A stretch of DNA of 64,000 bases, taken from Vibrio sp. VB16 (GTDB taxonomy: Bacteria; Pseudomonadota; Gammaproteobacteria; Enterobacterales; Vibrionaceae). Below, piece after piece: positions 26,064 through 34,893 of this stretch. Where the stretch lies: contig NZ_CP087591.1 of assembly GCF_015594925.2 (NCBI RefSeq), positions 558,001-622,000 of the forward strand, given 5' to 3'. Within the stretch, counting starts at the first letter, position 1. Every line of letters begins with the position of its first letter. A program made the translations under genes and the position numbers. The notes under the pieces were generated by a model. It saw only the letters and a list, made by a program, of their open reading frames with translations. It was not told where the DNA came from and did no database searches.

Positions 26064-27011
26064 TTAGTCCACCACCCCTTTCCAATGGTATTGATTCGCC
26101 AGTCGATTAAGGGTCTGCACCTCTTTATCTGTTTCAATTTTTAGCCATTCAATCAGTTCCTCAACGATGGGTGATTTAGTACGATAGTGACAAAAATACT
26201 GCCAAGGACTGTATTGAACTGGCGCACCTTCTGGGCATATTAAATACCCGTACTCCAGTTCAGGTAGAACCAACAAAAGATCGGTCACTGTAACACCCTG
26301 ACCAGATAAGCAGGCACTGAGTGCCATATCCAAGGTTAAGAATGTGGTATCTCTTGTCTTTGAAGAGTGAACATAGTGGGTATTTCTCAGCCATGTGATC
26401 CAGTCATAATGGTCCATCGTTGGATGAAGCCTAGGCATCTGAATAATTGCCTCTATGTCGGCTTGGTCCGACACCAATTGTTGCGCACAAACTGGAGCCA
26501 TAAACTCTTCTCGCAAGTACAATACATCGAGGTTATCCGTATAAAGCGAACCACGACGAGTATTGAATATCAGTAAATCGTATTCACTCGCGTTAACACT
26601 TTCGTCTTCATCCATGCTAGGGATCACGACGATCTCGTAGCCGGGAAACTTCTCGTGTAGCTGCTGTACCTTGGGAATAAGCGAACGTGTTGCGTAACTC
26701 AGCGCGGCCTTTATAACGATTTTTTTCTGATTACTTTGTTTCCAAGAAGCAATTAAAGCTTCTAGAGCTAGATAATTCTTTTCCAACACGGAATAAAGCG
26801 CCTGTCCTTTTAATGTCAGTTCAATTGAGCGATTTCTTCTAATGATTAGAGATTCATTAAGATCATCCTCAAGCTGTTTGACCTGTCGACTGACAGCACT
26901 TTGAGTAACGTGTAGCTCTTTTGCTGCTAAGGTAAAGCTCATAAGCCTCGCTACAGATTCAAAAACCTGTAGACCTTTATGAGAATAGGGAATTTGGGGA
27001 TAAGGTGACAT
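26064..27011 (-). CDS. LysR-family regulator, GcvA-like (next to MATE pump)
   Basis: This is a LysR protein of about 315 aa (326 aa if the ATG at 27044 is used). The helix-turn-helix (SFTLAAKELHVTQSAVSRQV) is typical of the GcvA/AmpR subgroup. Start choice is uncertain because no Shine-Dalgarno stands out. The ATG at 27011 gives the usual GcvA-type N-terminus just before HKGLQVFESVARL. It is divergent from the MATE transporter with a short gap, suggesting it regulates that pump. It converges 7 bp from the VOC gene. Confidence 0.86.
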   Translation of the reverse strand: MSPYPQIPYSHKGLQVFESVARLMSFTLAAKELHVTQSAVSRQVKQLEDDLNESLIIRRNRSIELTLKGQALYSVLEKNYLALEALIASWKQSNQKKIVIKAALSYATRSLIPKVQQLHEKFPGYEIVVIPSMDEDESVNASEYDLLIFNTRRGSLYTDNLDVLYLREEFMAPVCAQQLVSDQADIEAIIQMPRLHPTMDHYDWITWLRNTHYVHSSKTRDTTFLTLDMALSACLSGQGVTVTDLLLVLPELEYGYLICPEGAPVQYSPWQYFCHYRTKSPIVEELIEWLKIETDKEVQTLNRLANQYHWKGVVD

Positions 27012-27111
27012 AGTTATTCGCATGAGTTCATGTAATGTCAGCATGGCACAAATGTCAATTGAACGCTAGCCTTGAAAACGTTACTTTGTGTTACATAACA
27101 CAGAGGCTACT

Positions 27112-28482
27112 ATGCAAAAATTATTTTCTCTCGCTCTCCCACTCATTGTCTCCCAACTCATCTCTATGGCATTGGTATTAACCGATATCTGGATGATGTC
27201 ACGCATCAGTGTACAAGCTCTTGCCGCTGGTGGATTAGGTGCGTCCGTTTACTCGTTTGTGTTTCTAATTGCAGCAAGCACCGTTGGTTGCAGCGCGAAC
27301 TTAATCGCTATTGCCTATGGACAGAGCTTGTCACGTCCTGAGTTTGGTAAACAACAAATACGCAATGCTATTAAAGGGGCGGTGATGCTAGCGGTAATAT
27401 GTACTTTCCTACTTACGACAAGCTTGATTTTCGCGCCAGAACTACTACGTAGTGCGAATCAATCAGATGAAGTCATTTTTATCGGAATGGATTATCTCAA
27501 CGCCTTAAAATGGGCGATGTTGCCCACTCTCTTACTATTAGTGTTAAGGGGCCTAACAAGCACCTTTGGCGACGCTCGCTCTGTCATGGTGATGTCCGTG
27601 ATCACCGTGTTGCTCAACGTTCCTATCAGCTACTTGCTTGGCTTTCAATTAGGATTTGGAATAGCGGGTCTCGGTGCTGGGACCTCAATTTCAGCCATTA
27701 TCTCGTTGCTCGGTTATGGCTACTGGATTTTTGGGCGTGACAAATACTATCGTTTCGCCCCTTGGTTACGACTTGATGAATACTCAATTAAACTCATTAC
27801 CCCTTTATTGACAATGGGGGTACCTATTGCACTGGCGAGTATTTTGGAACATGGATTAATCTACGGTGGAACACTGATGGCAGGTATGATCAGTGTCGCA
27901 TCGTTGGCAATGCACCAGATATTATTACAGTGTTTAAGTTTTACGTGGAACATCAATTTCGGCTTCTCTCAAGCAGCCGCTATTTTGGTCGGCAAAGACT
28001 TTGGCGCAGGAAATCAGGCAGGCATCAAGCGAACCTCTCACCAAAGCTTTATACTCGTGACCATACTGAGCATAATACTGGCTGCCGTGTTCATCCTCTG
28101 GCCGGAGTCTATCGCTCAACTATTTCAACTTGAAGAAGCTAATCCGTCTAGTAATCACGAATTAACCCGCCTACTGACCTCATCTATTTGGGTCGTTGCA
28201 CTCTGTTTTGTGGTTGATGCTTGGCAGTTATTGGCTCTGAATTTACTCAGAGGAATGAAAATTGTGCTCTCTCCAACGATCGTGACGGCAATAGGTTATT
28301 GGGCGTTTGGGTTACCTGTAGCGTGGTGGTTAATGCCAAAATATGGCTTAGCTGGAATTTGGGGCGGCATTGGAGTAGGTTTGGGCGTAACGGGAATATT
28401 ACTAGTTATTCAGTTGCTCAGTGTGCTGAATACTCGGACCACACACAATGCTATTAAGGGTAAACTCAAAAGGGCAACCTAG
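27112..28482 (+). CDS. MATE-family efflux transporter
   Basis: This is a 12-helix inner-membrane antiporter of 456 aa in the MatE superfamily. The first repeat begins ALPLIVSQLISMALVLTD and the second repeat begins near residue 232 (LTMGVPIALASILEHG). MATE pumps expel cationic drugs or metabolites with Na+ or H+. The ATG at 27112 is preferred over 27088 because of the GAGG site just before it and the typical N-terminus. The divergent LysR gene is the likely regulator. Confidence 0.92.
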   Translation: MQKLFSLALPLIVSQLISMALVLTDIWMMSRISVQALAAGGLGASVYSFVFLIAASTVGCSANLIAIAYGQSLSRPEFGKQQIRNAIKGAVMLAVICTFLLTTSLIFAPELLRSANQSDEVIFIGMDYLNALKWAMLPTLLLLVLRGLTSTFGDARSVMVMSVITVLLNVPISYLLGFQLGFGIAGLGAGTSISAIISLLGYGYWIFGRDKYYRFAPWLRLDEYSIKLITPLLTMGVPIALASILEHGLIYGGTLMAGMISVASLAMHQILLQCLSFTWNINFGFSQAAAILVGKDFGAGNQAGIKRTSHQSFILVTILSIILAAVFILWPESIAQLFQLEEANPSSNHELTRLLTSSIWVVALCFVVDAWQLLALNLLRGMKIVLSPTIVTAIGYWAFGLPVAWWLMPKYGLAGIWGGIGVGLGVTGILLVIQLLSVLNTRTTHNAIKGKLKRAT

Positions 28483-28542
28483 CGACGTTTCTGCTATTCA
28501 GTTTATTTATAAATAGAGGAGGCTAATTTTTTACCGTATACA

Positions 28543-28570
28543 TTAACGGTCAGTTTTCACTGACCGTTAA
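28543..28570. terminator. Palindrome between the MATE and PHP genes
   Basis: TTAACGGTCAG pairs perfectly with CTGACCGTTAA around a TTTTCA loop. It sits between convergent genes and could act as a bidirectional terminator, though T-runs are weak on both sides. Confidence 0.6.
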
Positions 28571-28647
28571 ATTGATGTCTTCTTTCGCTATTTTTTTCGT
28601 TCACTCACTATCCACCATAATCTCAGAATTACGATAAAAAGAACGAT

Positions 28648-29391
28648 TTATAGATTTTCAAACTCGACAATAGTTTGCCTGTTTCGAAGCCCAAGGAAAT
28701 CTAAAAACTGACGGGCAGTATGAGTGATCACTTGAGTTGCAGGAATATCCGCTCTATCAAGCAGGTCACTGGCTTTTTCTAATATACCAATATCCACGCA
28801 AAAATGAGCATCTGACCCCGTGGTAATGTAAGTGCCTACTTCTTTCGCAACTAACGCTATTTCGTAACAGCGATCGACACTGCCGACTCTGCTGTGCCCC
28901 CTAAGCGAGCTGTTATTAATTTCAATCGCCACGTTATGTTCTTTGGCGCACGTTAATACTTTATGAAAATCGAAATCAAAGTTTGGGTTACCTAAATGAC
29001 CCAATGCATCCACCCGACCACTCTTTATCACGTTAATTAACGTCTCAGTGTGAATGGCTTTGTCTTGAGGTGGGTATACCGGTTCATGGAAGCTCGCGAT
29101 AACCCAATCTAGCTTTTCATCGAGTGTTGGATTTATATCTACTTCACCAGATACATTCAGAATATTCGATTCAATCCCTCGAACGACACCAACATCAGAT
29201 AAAAAGCGAGGTAGAATTCGTTGATTAGCAAAAAACCAATAGTGAGGGGCTCCGGGCATCGTTTCTGCGTGATCAGTCGTACAAAAAATTTTCAATCCAT
29301 TCTCATTTGCCACCTTCGCATTCTCAATTAAGGTGCTATATGCATGTCCACTTGCATAGGTATGAGTATGTGTATCAACTTCAAACTTCAT
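28648..29391 (-). CDS. ycdX: PHP-domain phosphatase, YcdX type
   Basis: This is a 247-aa cytoplasmic metal-dependent phosphatase. PHP metal motifs are clear: VDTHTHTYASGHAY near the start, TTDHAE, GIESNI, HEP, LGHLGNP, EINNSSL and TGSDAHF near the C-terminus. Length and motif order match E. coli YcdX, a trinuclear zinc phosphatase linked to swarming. It is monocistronic and convergent with the MATE gene. Confidence 0.93.
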   Translation of the reverse strand: MKFEVDTHTHTYASGHAYSTLIENAKVANENGLKIFCTTDHAETMPGAPHYWFFANQRILPRFLSDVGVVRGIESNILNVSGEVDINPTLDEKLDWVIASFHEPVYPPQDKAIHTETLINVIKSGRVDALGHLGNPNFDFDFHKVLTCAKEHNVAIEINNSSLRGHSRVGSVDRCYEIALVAKEVGTYITTGSDAHFCVDIGILEKASDLLDRADIPATQVITHTARQFLDFLGLRNRQTIVEFENL

Positions 29392-29600
29392 ATCGCCTCA
29401 CTCGCTTGTCTTATACGGGTTATTTCCAACAAGTGTAACAATAATTGTGGACATAGATCACTCTTTCTTCATCTTCTAATATGAAAAATTAATGACAGGA
29501 AACGAAGTCTATGATGAAAACCTACTAAATAATGGACAGATCAGAAAAACAGAAGGAATCACTCGTATAAAAAAGCGAACACCTTTATAGAGAATACTAC

Positions 29601-30533
29601 TTATGCGTCAGATGCCTTTTTCAGCTTAGGCTTATACCAAACACCCTTCATTTTTGGCCATAAAACTTGCAAGACACTCGCCATTATAATAAGTGAAACA
29701 CCGGCCAGTTTTTCTTGTGTTAGTGTCTCGTTAAAAAACGTCACTTGCCAAACTAAAGTGAAGATCAAATTTGTGAATATCAATGGGGCCAACCGAGAGC
29801 TACTATCCACCAATTTATACGCCTTAGAGCGGAAAACTTGATTGCTAATTATCACAAATGTAAGCACCACGATGGCTAACCAAATAGCCCAATGGTTTAC
29901 AGGTTCAGACAATACTTGGATATCTAAATCGGATACGCCATACCACAAGGTTATCGGCAAAATCACAATTGAGCTAAATAGAAAACTCCACGCATTAACC
30001 GCGATAGCAGGCATATCCCCCTTAGTTGAGCGATATAGACTTAATTGAGATCCCGCATTAAATATCGCTGCACATAATCCAACCAACAACTCAGGCTTCA
30101 AAGCGATACTGCTTACATCCCCTGCTAGCATTAGCACCCCAGAAAACGTGGCAACTAATCCTATCTTGGTCACGGCTTGAACCTTTACACCAAAAAGTAT
30201 TTTCTCAAATATAGGGATAAACAAAGGCCCAGCCGCAAATAACACCACACTCTCTACCAATGTCAGAGTGTTTAGTGAATACAAAAAACACATCTGACAG
30301 CCAGCAACGCACAAGGCGCGCATAATGAACGATTTTGTTAAGTTTTTCTGAGGAAACATAAATCGTGTTGTTGCCATCATAAATAGCATAAAAATGGCGG
30401 GAATAAATAGACGCAAAAAGACTAAAACAACTAAACTAAACTGACCCGTTAGGTATTTTGCAATAACTCCGGATAATGAAAGGCTTAGCGTAGATACAAG
30501 CATAAAAATGGTGGGTTTATATTCACTAGACAT
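29601..30533 (-). CDS. DMT-superfamily transporter (EamA)
   Basis: This is a 310-aa membrane protein with two EamA repeats and about ten hydrophobic helices (SLSLSLSGVIAKYLTGQFSL at the start). The frame extends upstream to 30602, but the ATG at 30533 follows AAAGGAGAG with ideal spacing. It is divergent from a LysR gene, which probably regulates it. The substrate is unknown; the family exports amino acids and metabolites. Confidence 0.9.
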   Translation of the reverse strand: MSSEYKPTIFMLVSTLSLSLSGVIAKYLTGQFSLVVLVFLRLFIPAIFMLFMMATTRFMFPQKNLTKSFIMRALCVAGCQMCFLYSLNTLTLVESVVLFAAGPLFIPIFEKILFGVKVQAVTKIGLVATFSGVLMLAGDVSSIALKPELLVGLCAAIFNAGSQLSLYRSTKGDMPAIAVNAWSFLFSSIVILPITLWYGVSDLDIQVLSEPVNHWAIWLAIVVLTFVIISNQVFRSKAYKLVDSSSRLAPLIFTNLIFTLVWQVTFFNETLTQEKLAGVSLIIMASVLQVLWPKMKGVWYKPKLKKASDA

Positions 30534-30623
30534 TCTACTCTCCTTTGATACGGGCATCTTAGAGAAGTGACGGCGAATAGAAAAGCGAGTATTATTAACC
30601 AAACCTGTTAAAAAAACTTACAT

Positions 30624-31508
30624 ATGCGTTCACTAATTCCATTGAAATCTATCTATGCATTTGTTGCTGTAGCTGAAACCGGCAGCATGACTAATGCCTC
30701 TGAGGTGCTTAACGTCAGCCACTCTGCTGTGAGTCAGGCAATAAAAAGCTTGGAGAACCAGCTGGGTCAACCACTTTTTAAACGTATAGGTAGGCGTGTT
30801 GAACTCAACAGCCAAGGCAAACGCTATTACAGAAAAGTCGCACCAGCATTAGAACAGATAGTCGATGCTTCTGAAGCGCTGCAAAAGCCAATACATTCAA
30901 ACCGAGTGACACTAAACATGAACAATTCACTCGCGGTTCATTGGTGGATACCTCGTATGCTTAGCTTTCAACAAACCGCACCAAATCTCGATGTAAGGGT
31001 TTCCAATCTCGTTGGTCCATTTAATTTAGATAATGAGGGAGTAGATGTTGCTCTTATTCACGACCTTAAAGATGAATGGCAGGACTATTATTGTGAAAAA
31101 CTAGGGGATGATGAAATAATAATGGTTTGCAATCCAGATTTAGTTAGCAGCAAAGCAACTGTTGAGTCGTTGCTTAACTCTTATCCAGCAATTTATGCCT
31201 CTAATCTCCGGCGTAAAAATGACTGGAACTACTGGTGCCAAGCTCACCAATTACCCATTCCCAAACAAAGGAATAACTTAAGCTTTGTTGTTTCTGTACA
31301 TGCTGTGCAAGCAGCCATTAGCAAGCTCGGTATATTTGTCACACATAGACAGTTTGTTAAAGATGATATTAGACTCGGCCTACTCGTAGAGGTAGGGGAA
31401 CCGGTAAAACACCCTTCACAAAGTTTTTATTTTGTCTGCCAGTCTGAAAAACTTAGGCTTGAAAGCGTGTTAACTTTACGAAGTTGGCTTCGAAAAGAAT
31501 TTGCGTAG
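30624..31508 (+). CDS. LysR-family regulator (divergent from the DMT transporter)
   Basis: This is a 294-aa LysR protein of the GcvA-like group. The helix-turn-helix is at about residues 20-39 (SMTNASEVLNVSHSAVSQAI). The effector domain is at about 92-290. It lies 90 bp from the start of the divergent DMT gene, a common LysR-exporter arrangement. Confidence 0.87.
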   Translation: MRSLIPLKSIYAFVAVAETGSMTNASEVLNVSHSAVSQAIKSLENQLGQPLFKRIGRRVELNSQGKRYYRKVAPALEQIVDASEALQKPIHSNRVTLNMNNSLAVHWWIPRMLSFQQTAPNLDVRVSNLVGPFNLDNEGVDVALIHDLKDEWQDYYCEKLGDDEIIMVCNPDLVSSKATVESLLNSYPAIYASNLRRKNDWNYWCQAHQLPIPKQRNNLSFVVSVHAVQAAISKLGIFVTHRQFVKDDIRLGLLVEVGEPVKHPSQSFYFVCQSEKLRLESVLTLRSWLRKEFA

Positions 31509-31884
31509 AAAAGCAGAAAAACCACCTAAACACGTCGACGGCAATATATACTAATTATTTATTATTTATTATTTACCCATCATTAATAGATATTATTTAT
31601 TTGTATAACAAATTAACATATTTATTTCTAATAGGAAAATGAGACAATCGACATATTATTCTCTGACATTATAAAATGTTAATATCACTTAACTTATATC
31701 GTTCACCATTATTATTTTAGAACATACCTCCACAAAAAATACAAAATAGGGTCTATGAGTGATAATGCAAGCTATTCTGTTATATTTATTCATTCATCGT
31801 CTAGGTCGTTCTATTTATATTGATTTATGGTATTTTTTTGGTTTATCCTACAAACATTACTAAGACTATGGTTATTATTTTTTC
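31509..31884. other. Very AT-rich intergenic region (376 bp)
   Basis: No gene is supported. The sequence is markedly richer in A/T than its surroundings, with runs of TTATTA/TATTTAT near 31550-31620. This is typical of H-NS-bound regions upstream of horizontally acquired or silenced Vibrio loci (inference). No Shine-Dalgarno precedes the ATG at 31885. Confidence 0.5.
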
Positions 31885-32481
31885 ATGATCCGAGTTATTC
31901 GAGATGTGCAGTTAGTCAATATTAGACGTGAACTGCTCTTTCGCCTAGATGGTGAAGAGGCGCAGACAATCAAGTTCACGTCGCCAGAATTCCGCGTTTT
32001 GGAGTATCTTATAAATCATGCAGGGGAAACAATAACCAAGCAACAACTGATAATGGCTGGATGGGAAGGTCAACCCACAGGCGACAATTCTCTAACAGTG
32101 GTTATCTCAAATTTGCGTAAGAAAATAAAACATTCTACCGATTGGGATATTATCAATATTCCAAAAGTGGGTTACTGGCTCGATTGCTCAAATATAGAAC
32201 AGACTAAAGAGAACAAAGTTGCCAAGGTTACTCTGCCGACCAAAATAGAAATAAGGCCTGGCATGCTGTATTTATTAATATGTTTTCTTATCACGTCTAG
32301 CATTTTCCCAATTTTTTACATCACCAACAATTGGCTTTCAATAACGTGTAATTCAACTACTGAGATCAATTTTTGCTCGCTAGATAAAAACCTACTGAGT
32401 GATGTTACAGAGGAAATTCAGCTTACTAGAGATGTGGAATCTAATTTTATATCTAAACATAATTTGGTTAATTTCAAATGA
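31885..32481 (+). CDS. Membrane-anchored winged-helix regulator, ToxR/VtrA-like
   Basis: This 198-aa protein has an OmpR/ToxR-type winged helix (Trans_reg_C) at about residues 28-100: FTSPEFRVLEYLINHAGETI, then SLTVVISNLRKKI and KVGYWL. A linker, one transmembrane helix (about 127-146) and a short C-terminal periplasmic tail of about 50 residues with two cysteines (155 and 164) follow. There is no receiver domain, so DNA binding would be controlled across the membrane as in ToxR, TcpP and VtrA. The stop overlaps the next gene (ATGA), indicating translational coupling with a periplasmic partner. Confidence 0.82.
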   Translation: MIRVIRDVQLVNIRRELLFRLDGEEAQTIKFTSPEFRVLEYLINHAGETITKQQLIMAGWEGQPTGDNSLTVVISNLRKKIKHSTDWDIINIPKVGYWLDCSNIEQTKENKVAKVTLPTKIEIRPGMLYLLICFLITSSIFPIFYITNNWLSITCNSTTEINFCSLDKNLLSDVTEEIQLTRDVESNFISKHNLVNFK

Positions 32482-32966
32482 TTGCTATTAAGAAACGAAC
32501 GATCTGTCTATCCGTTGCACTACTTGTCTGGTCAGCATTGCTTCTATTTATTTCCCTAAGCTTTCTGAATGCTCTCGGATGCAAATACAAATTCACAAGT
32601 AAAAATAGTAACGGCACGAATATATATATCACCTGCAACAACGCCAAGGTAACAGTCGTAACTGAAGACATAGAAGGATCCGTTTGGCAAAGTGAAGGGT
32701 TTCAATTCTCACTTTTTAATCAACTTGTTTATATCTATACTAGCTCTGAAAAAATATTTGATAGCCATACAGGTAATACTAAATTCGATACTACTCATGT
32801 ACTATTTGATGATGGACTACCGAAGCATTTTTGGATCTATAGGTGGAATGCGGATAGTCTCGTGATGTTAAGAGAACACCCAATATCAATGGCTTTAAAG
32901 GTTGATGTTGTTGGATTTACGGATTTTTCTGATCGATGGTTTTCAAATATGAACACCTCAAATTGA
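32478..32966 (+). CDS. Small single-pass periplasmic protein, partner of the ToxR-like regulator
   Basis: This 162-aa protein has an N-terminal membrane anchor (about 8-30, CLSVALLVWSALLLFISLSF) and a periplasmic domain rich in beta-strand residues, with cysteines 35 and 53. I see no clear sequence match to ToxS or TcpH. Its size, topology and 4-nt overlap with the regulator gene match the ToxS/TcpH/VtrC class of effector partners. VtrC has about the same length and forms a bile-binding lipocalin-like fold with VtrA. The function here is inferred from position only. Confidence 0.7.
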   Translation: MIAIKKRTICLSVALLVWSALLLFISLSFLNALGCKYKFTSKNSNGTNIYITCNNAKVTVVTEDIEGSVWQSEGFQFSLFNQLVYIYTSSEKIFDSHTGNTKFDTTHVLFDDGLPKHFWIYRWNADSLVMLREHPISMALKVDVVGFTDFSDRWFSNMNTSN

Positions 32967-33083
32967 CTTCGAAAGTCATCCCATAAACTATTACTATAAA
33001 AAAACAGACATCATGCCATTGCACAAGTTATGTAAAGTAAGGGTTTAAAACTACATGAATCCGAGAGCGAATCAAATAACAAG

Positions 33084-33362
33084 ATGAACAAGAAACCAGA
33101 CAGATGCACCGCAATGTTAACGCTGATACAAGAGGTGAAAGATACCTTACCTCTGTATGAGTCAGACACCTTTACCTGCGGAACAGAAAGCAACTGTACT
33201 GGCTGTCCTAAAAAACTTCTTGAACTAGTTGATTCAGAGCTCACTTACTGGGAATCAGCAATATCTCGCGGAATGACACCAAATTTTGACGATATTAGAC
33301 AGTTTGGCAAACTATGCAAAAATGTTCGCCGAGGATTAGTGAGAAACAACCTCATGGTATAA
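33084..33362 (+). CDS. Conserved small Cys-rich protein
   Basis: This 92-aa soluble protein has a Cys cluster (TFTCGTESNCTGCPKKLLEL), additional Cys at positions 8 and ~78, and a helical C-terminal half (DDIRQFGKLCKNVRRGL). The CxxxxxxCxxCPKKLLE pattern looks like a metal- or Fe-S-binding knuckle. I recall similar uncharacterised proteins in Vibrio/Shewanella-type genomes, but no function is known to me. It stands alone between the ToxR-like pair and yqfB. Confidence 0.72.
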   Translation: MNKKPDRCTAMLTLIQEVKDTLPLYESDTFTCGTESNCTGCPKKLLELVDSELTYWESAISRGMTPNFDDIRQFGKLCKNVRRGLVRNNLMV

Positions 33363-33485
33363 CTGATTTTCGGTTCTATTTCATTAAATCTTCCTTCTGC
33401 TTCACGCTGATAGATAATCAGTTAAGCTTCAGAAACCATTCATTTACTCTTTCTATCGTATTGCTTGATTCTCGACTTAAAGTGT

Positions 33486-33797
33486 TTAAACAAGAGCATA
33501 ACTAATGACGTACAAATCATTGATATTGGGGTATATTTCGCGAATAACCGCTTTCAGCTCAACAAGCGACATATTTTCTTGATGCGCATGAAATTCTGTC
33601 AAATCGTCGAATTTAATCGCAACTACCGAGTCAATTTTCAATGCACAGAACCAACGGCCAGTCTCAAGTGTAGACACCTGAACAATTGAGTCTGAAGCAT
33701 AATCTTTTTCTGACTCATCTCGAATTGTAATCGTCTTTTTACCTGACAAAATGTCGGTTTCAAAACGTTCGAAAAACGTTATCTCTGATAAGCTCAT
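33486..33797 (-). CDS. yqfB: N4-acetylcytidine amidohydrolase YqfB (ASCH domain)
   Basis: This is a 103-aa single ASCH-domain enzyme, the same length as E. coli YqfB. The residues known to be catalytic in YqfB (Lys21, Thr24, Glu74) are all present at the same positions, in GKKTITIRDES and HQENMSLVEL. It hydrolyses N4-acetylcytidine to cytidine. It is monocistronic on the minus strand. Confidence 0.93.
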   Translation of the reverse strand: MSLSEITFFERFETDILSGKKTITIRDESEKDYASDSIVQVSTLETGRWFCALKIDSVVAIKFDDLTEFHAHQENMSLVELKAVIREIYPNINDLYVISYALV

Positions 33798-33819
33798 CTC
33801 TATTTCCTTACTTTAATAT

Positions 33820-33837
33820 TAGGGTCTGTTGATCTTT
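33820..33837 (+). repeat. 18-bp sequence shared with 89-106
   Basis: TAGGGTCTGTTGATCTTT, the same as the minus strand at 89-106. It lies between azlD and yqfB. See the entry at 89. Confidence 0.35.
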
Positions 33838-33844
33838 CATATTG

Positions 33845-34162
33845 TTAGTTAAATACGACCAATTTTAGAAACAAAAATAGCGCCATACTGACTATCGTCG
33901 TCCAAAGTACATTCCTAGTTTTCCAAACCATGAAGGCAGCAAAGAGCGCGCCCAGCAGGTAAGGATTGGTTGGAACAATAGACAACTCACCGTCTTGAAT
34001 AAAAACGATCGGTGCCCAAATGGCCGTTAATATTGCGGGGCTAGAATATGCTAACAACCTTTGAGTGGTTGTATTCAGTTTGATGGGTAATTTTGGTTCT
34101 AAAAAAAGATAACGGCTGAAAAACACCAGCCCCGCCATCGCGAATATAGAAAACAAAATCAT
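33845..34162 (-). CDS. azlD: AzlD-family branched-chain amino acid exporter subunit
   Basis: This is a 105-aa small membrane protein with three to four hydrophobic helices. AzlD proteins pair with AzlC to export branched-chain amino acids. Its start overlaps the azlC stop by 4 nt. It is the last gene of the TPR-azlC-azlD operon. Confidence 0.88.
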   Translation of the reverse strand: MILFSIFAMAGLVFFSRYLFLEPKLPIKLNTTTQRLLAYSSPAILTAIWAPIVFIQDGELSIVPTNPYLLGALFAAFMVWKTRNVLWTTIVSMALFLFLKLVVFN

Positions 34163-34893
34163 AGCTTGTCCTCACGATTCTTATCTTTTCCCTTCTTATC
34201 ATTTGATTTGTCAACTCTATATAGTCGTTCACAAGCAAAGCCACTCAGCATACCGAAAAGACTCGATACCATTAAGGCGCCTTCAATCTTCATGTACTCC
34301 AAAGCAACGGATAGAACTAACGCGACAAAAACAGACATTAAAATAGGGATATTTTTTATTGTAGGAACAACTAAAGCAATGAAGGTTGCGGCAACAGCAA
34401 ACTCCAATCCCAACTGATCCAGGTTTGGGATCTGACTTCCTGCTACGATTCCGACCAAGGTAGCAATATTCCAAACCAAGTAAAAACTCAGCCCAGCCCC
34501 CAGAGCATACCATGGTTTAAATCGTTCTGGCGTTTGATTGCCTACTACCGCAAACAGCTCATCTGTGAGTAAAAACCCTAACAACAACCGCCACTTAATC
34601 GACAGTGGTGCAATTTTACTCCGCATTGATACACTGTATAAAAAGTGGCGTGAAGTAATAAAAAACGTGGTTAATAACATGGTACTGATCCCTACGCCCG
34701 CTTTAAACATCCCGACCGCAACCAACTGTGCAGAGCCAGCAAATAATATTGCCGAAAGTGCTTGTCCCTCAAAAGGTGTTAGTCCGACATCCATAGCAAA
34801 CGAACCGACCAAAAAGCCCCATGGAATAACCGCCACCGAGAGTGGCAATATCGCTAATGCTCCCTGCCAGAAAAGACGTTTTCTAGCTATCAC
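34159..34893 (-). CDS. azlC: AzlC-family branched-chain amino acid exporter subunit
   Basis: This is a 244-aa membrane protein. The AzlC N-terminal motif (PLSVAVIPWGFLVGS) and GSAQLVAVGMF near 53-63 are conserved, as is ITSRHFLYSVSM near 80. With AzlD it forms an exporter of the YgaZ/YgaH type. It overlaps both neighbours by 4 nt (TPR gene upstream, azlD downstream), so all three are translationally coupled. Confidence 0.92.
   Translation of the reverse strand: MIARKRLFWQGALAILPLSVAVIPWGFLVGSFAMDVGLTPFEGQALSAILFAGSAQLVAVGMFKAGVGISTMLLTTFFITSRHFLYSVSMRSKIAPLSIKWRLLLGFLLTDELFAVVGNQTPERFKPWYALGAGLSFYLVWNIATLVGIVAGSQIPNLDQLGLEFAVAATFIALVVPTIKNIPILMSVFVALVLSVALEYMKIEGALMVSSLFGMLSGFACERLYRVDKSNDKKGKDKNREDKL

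Noticed and set aside
33314..33689. Two plus-strand short frames overlapping yqfB
   Set aside because: They lie opposite yqfB, whose catalytic residues are all conserved, and have no ribosome sites.
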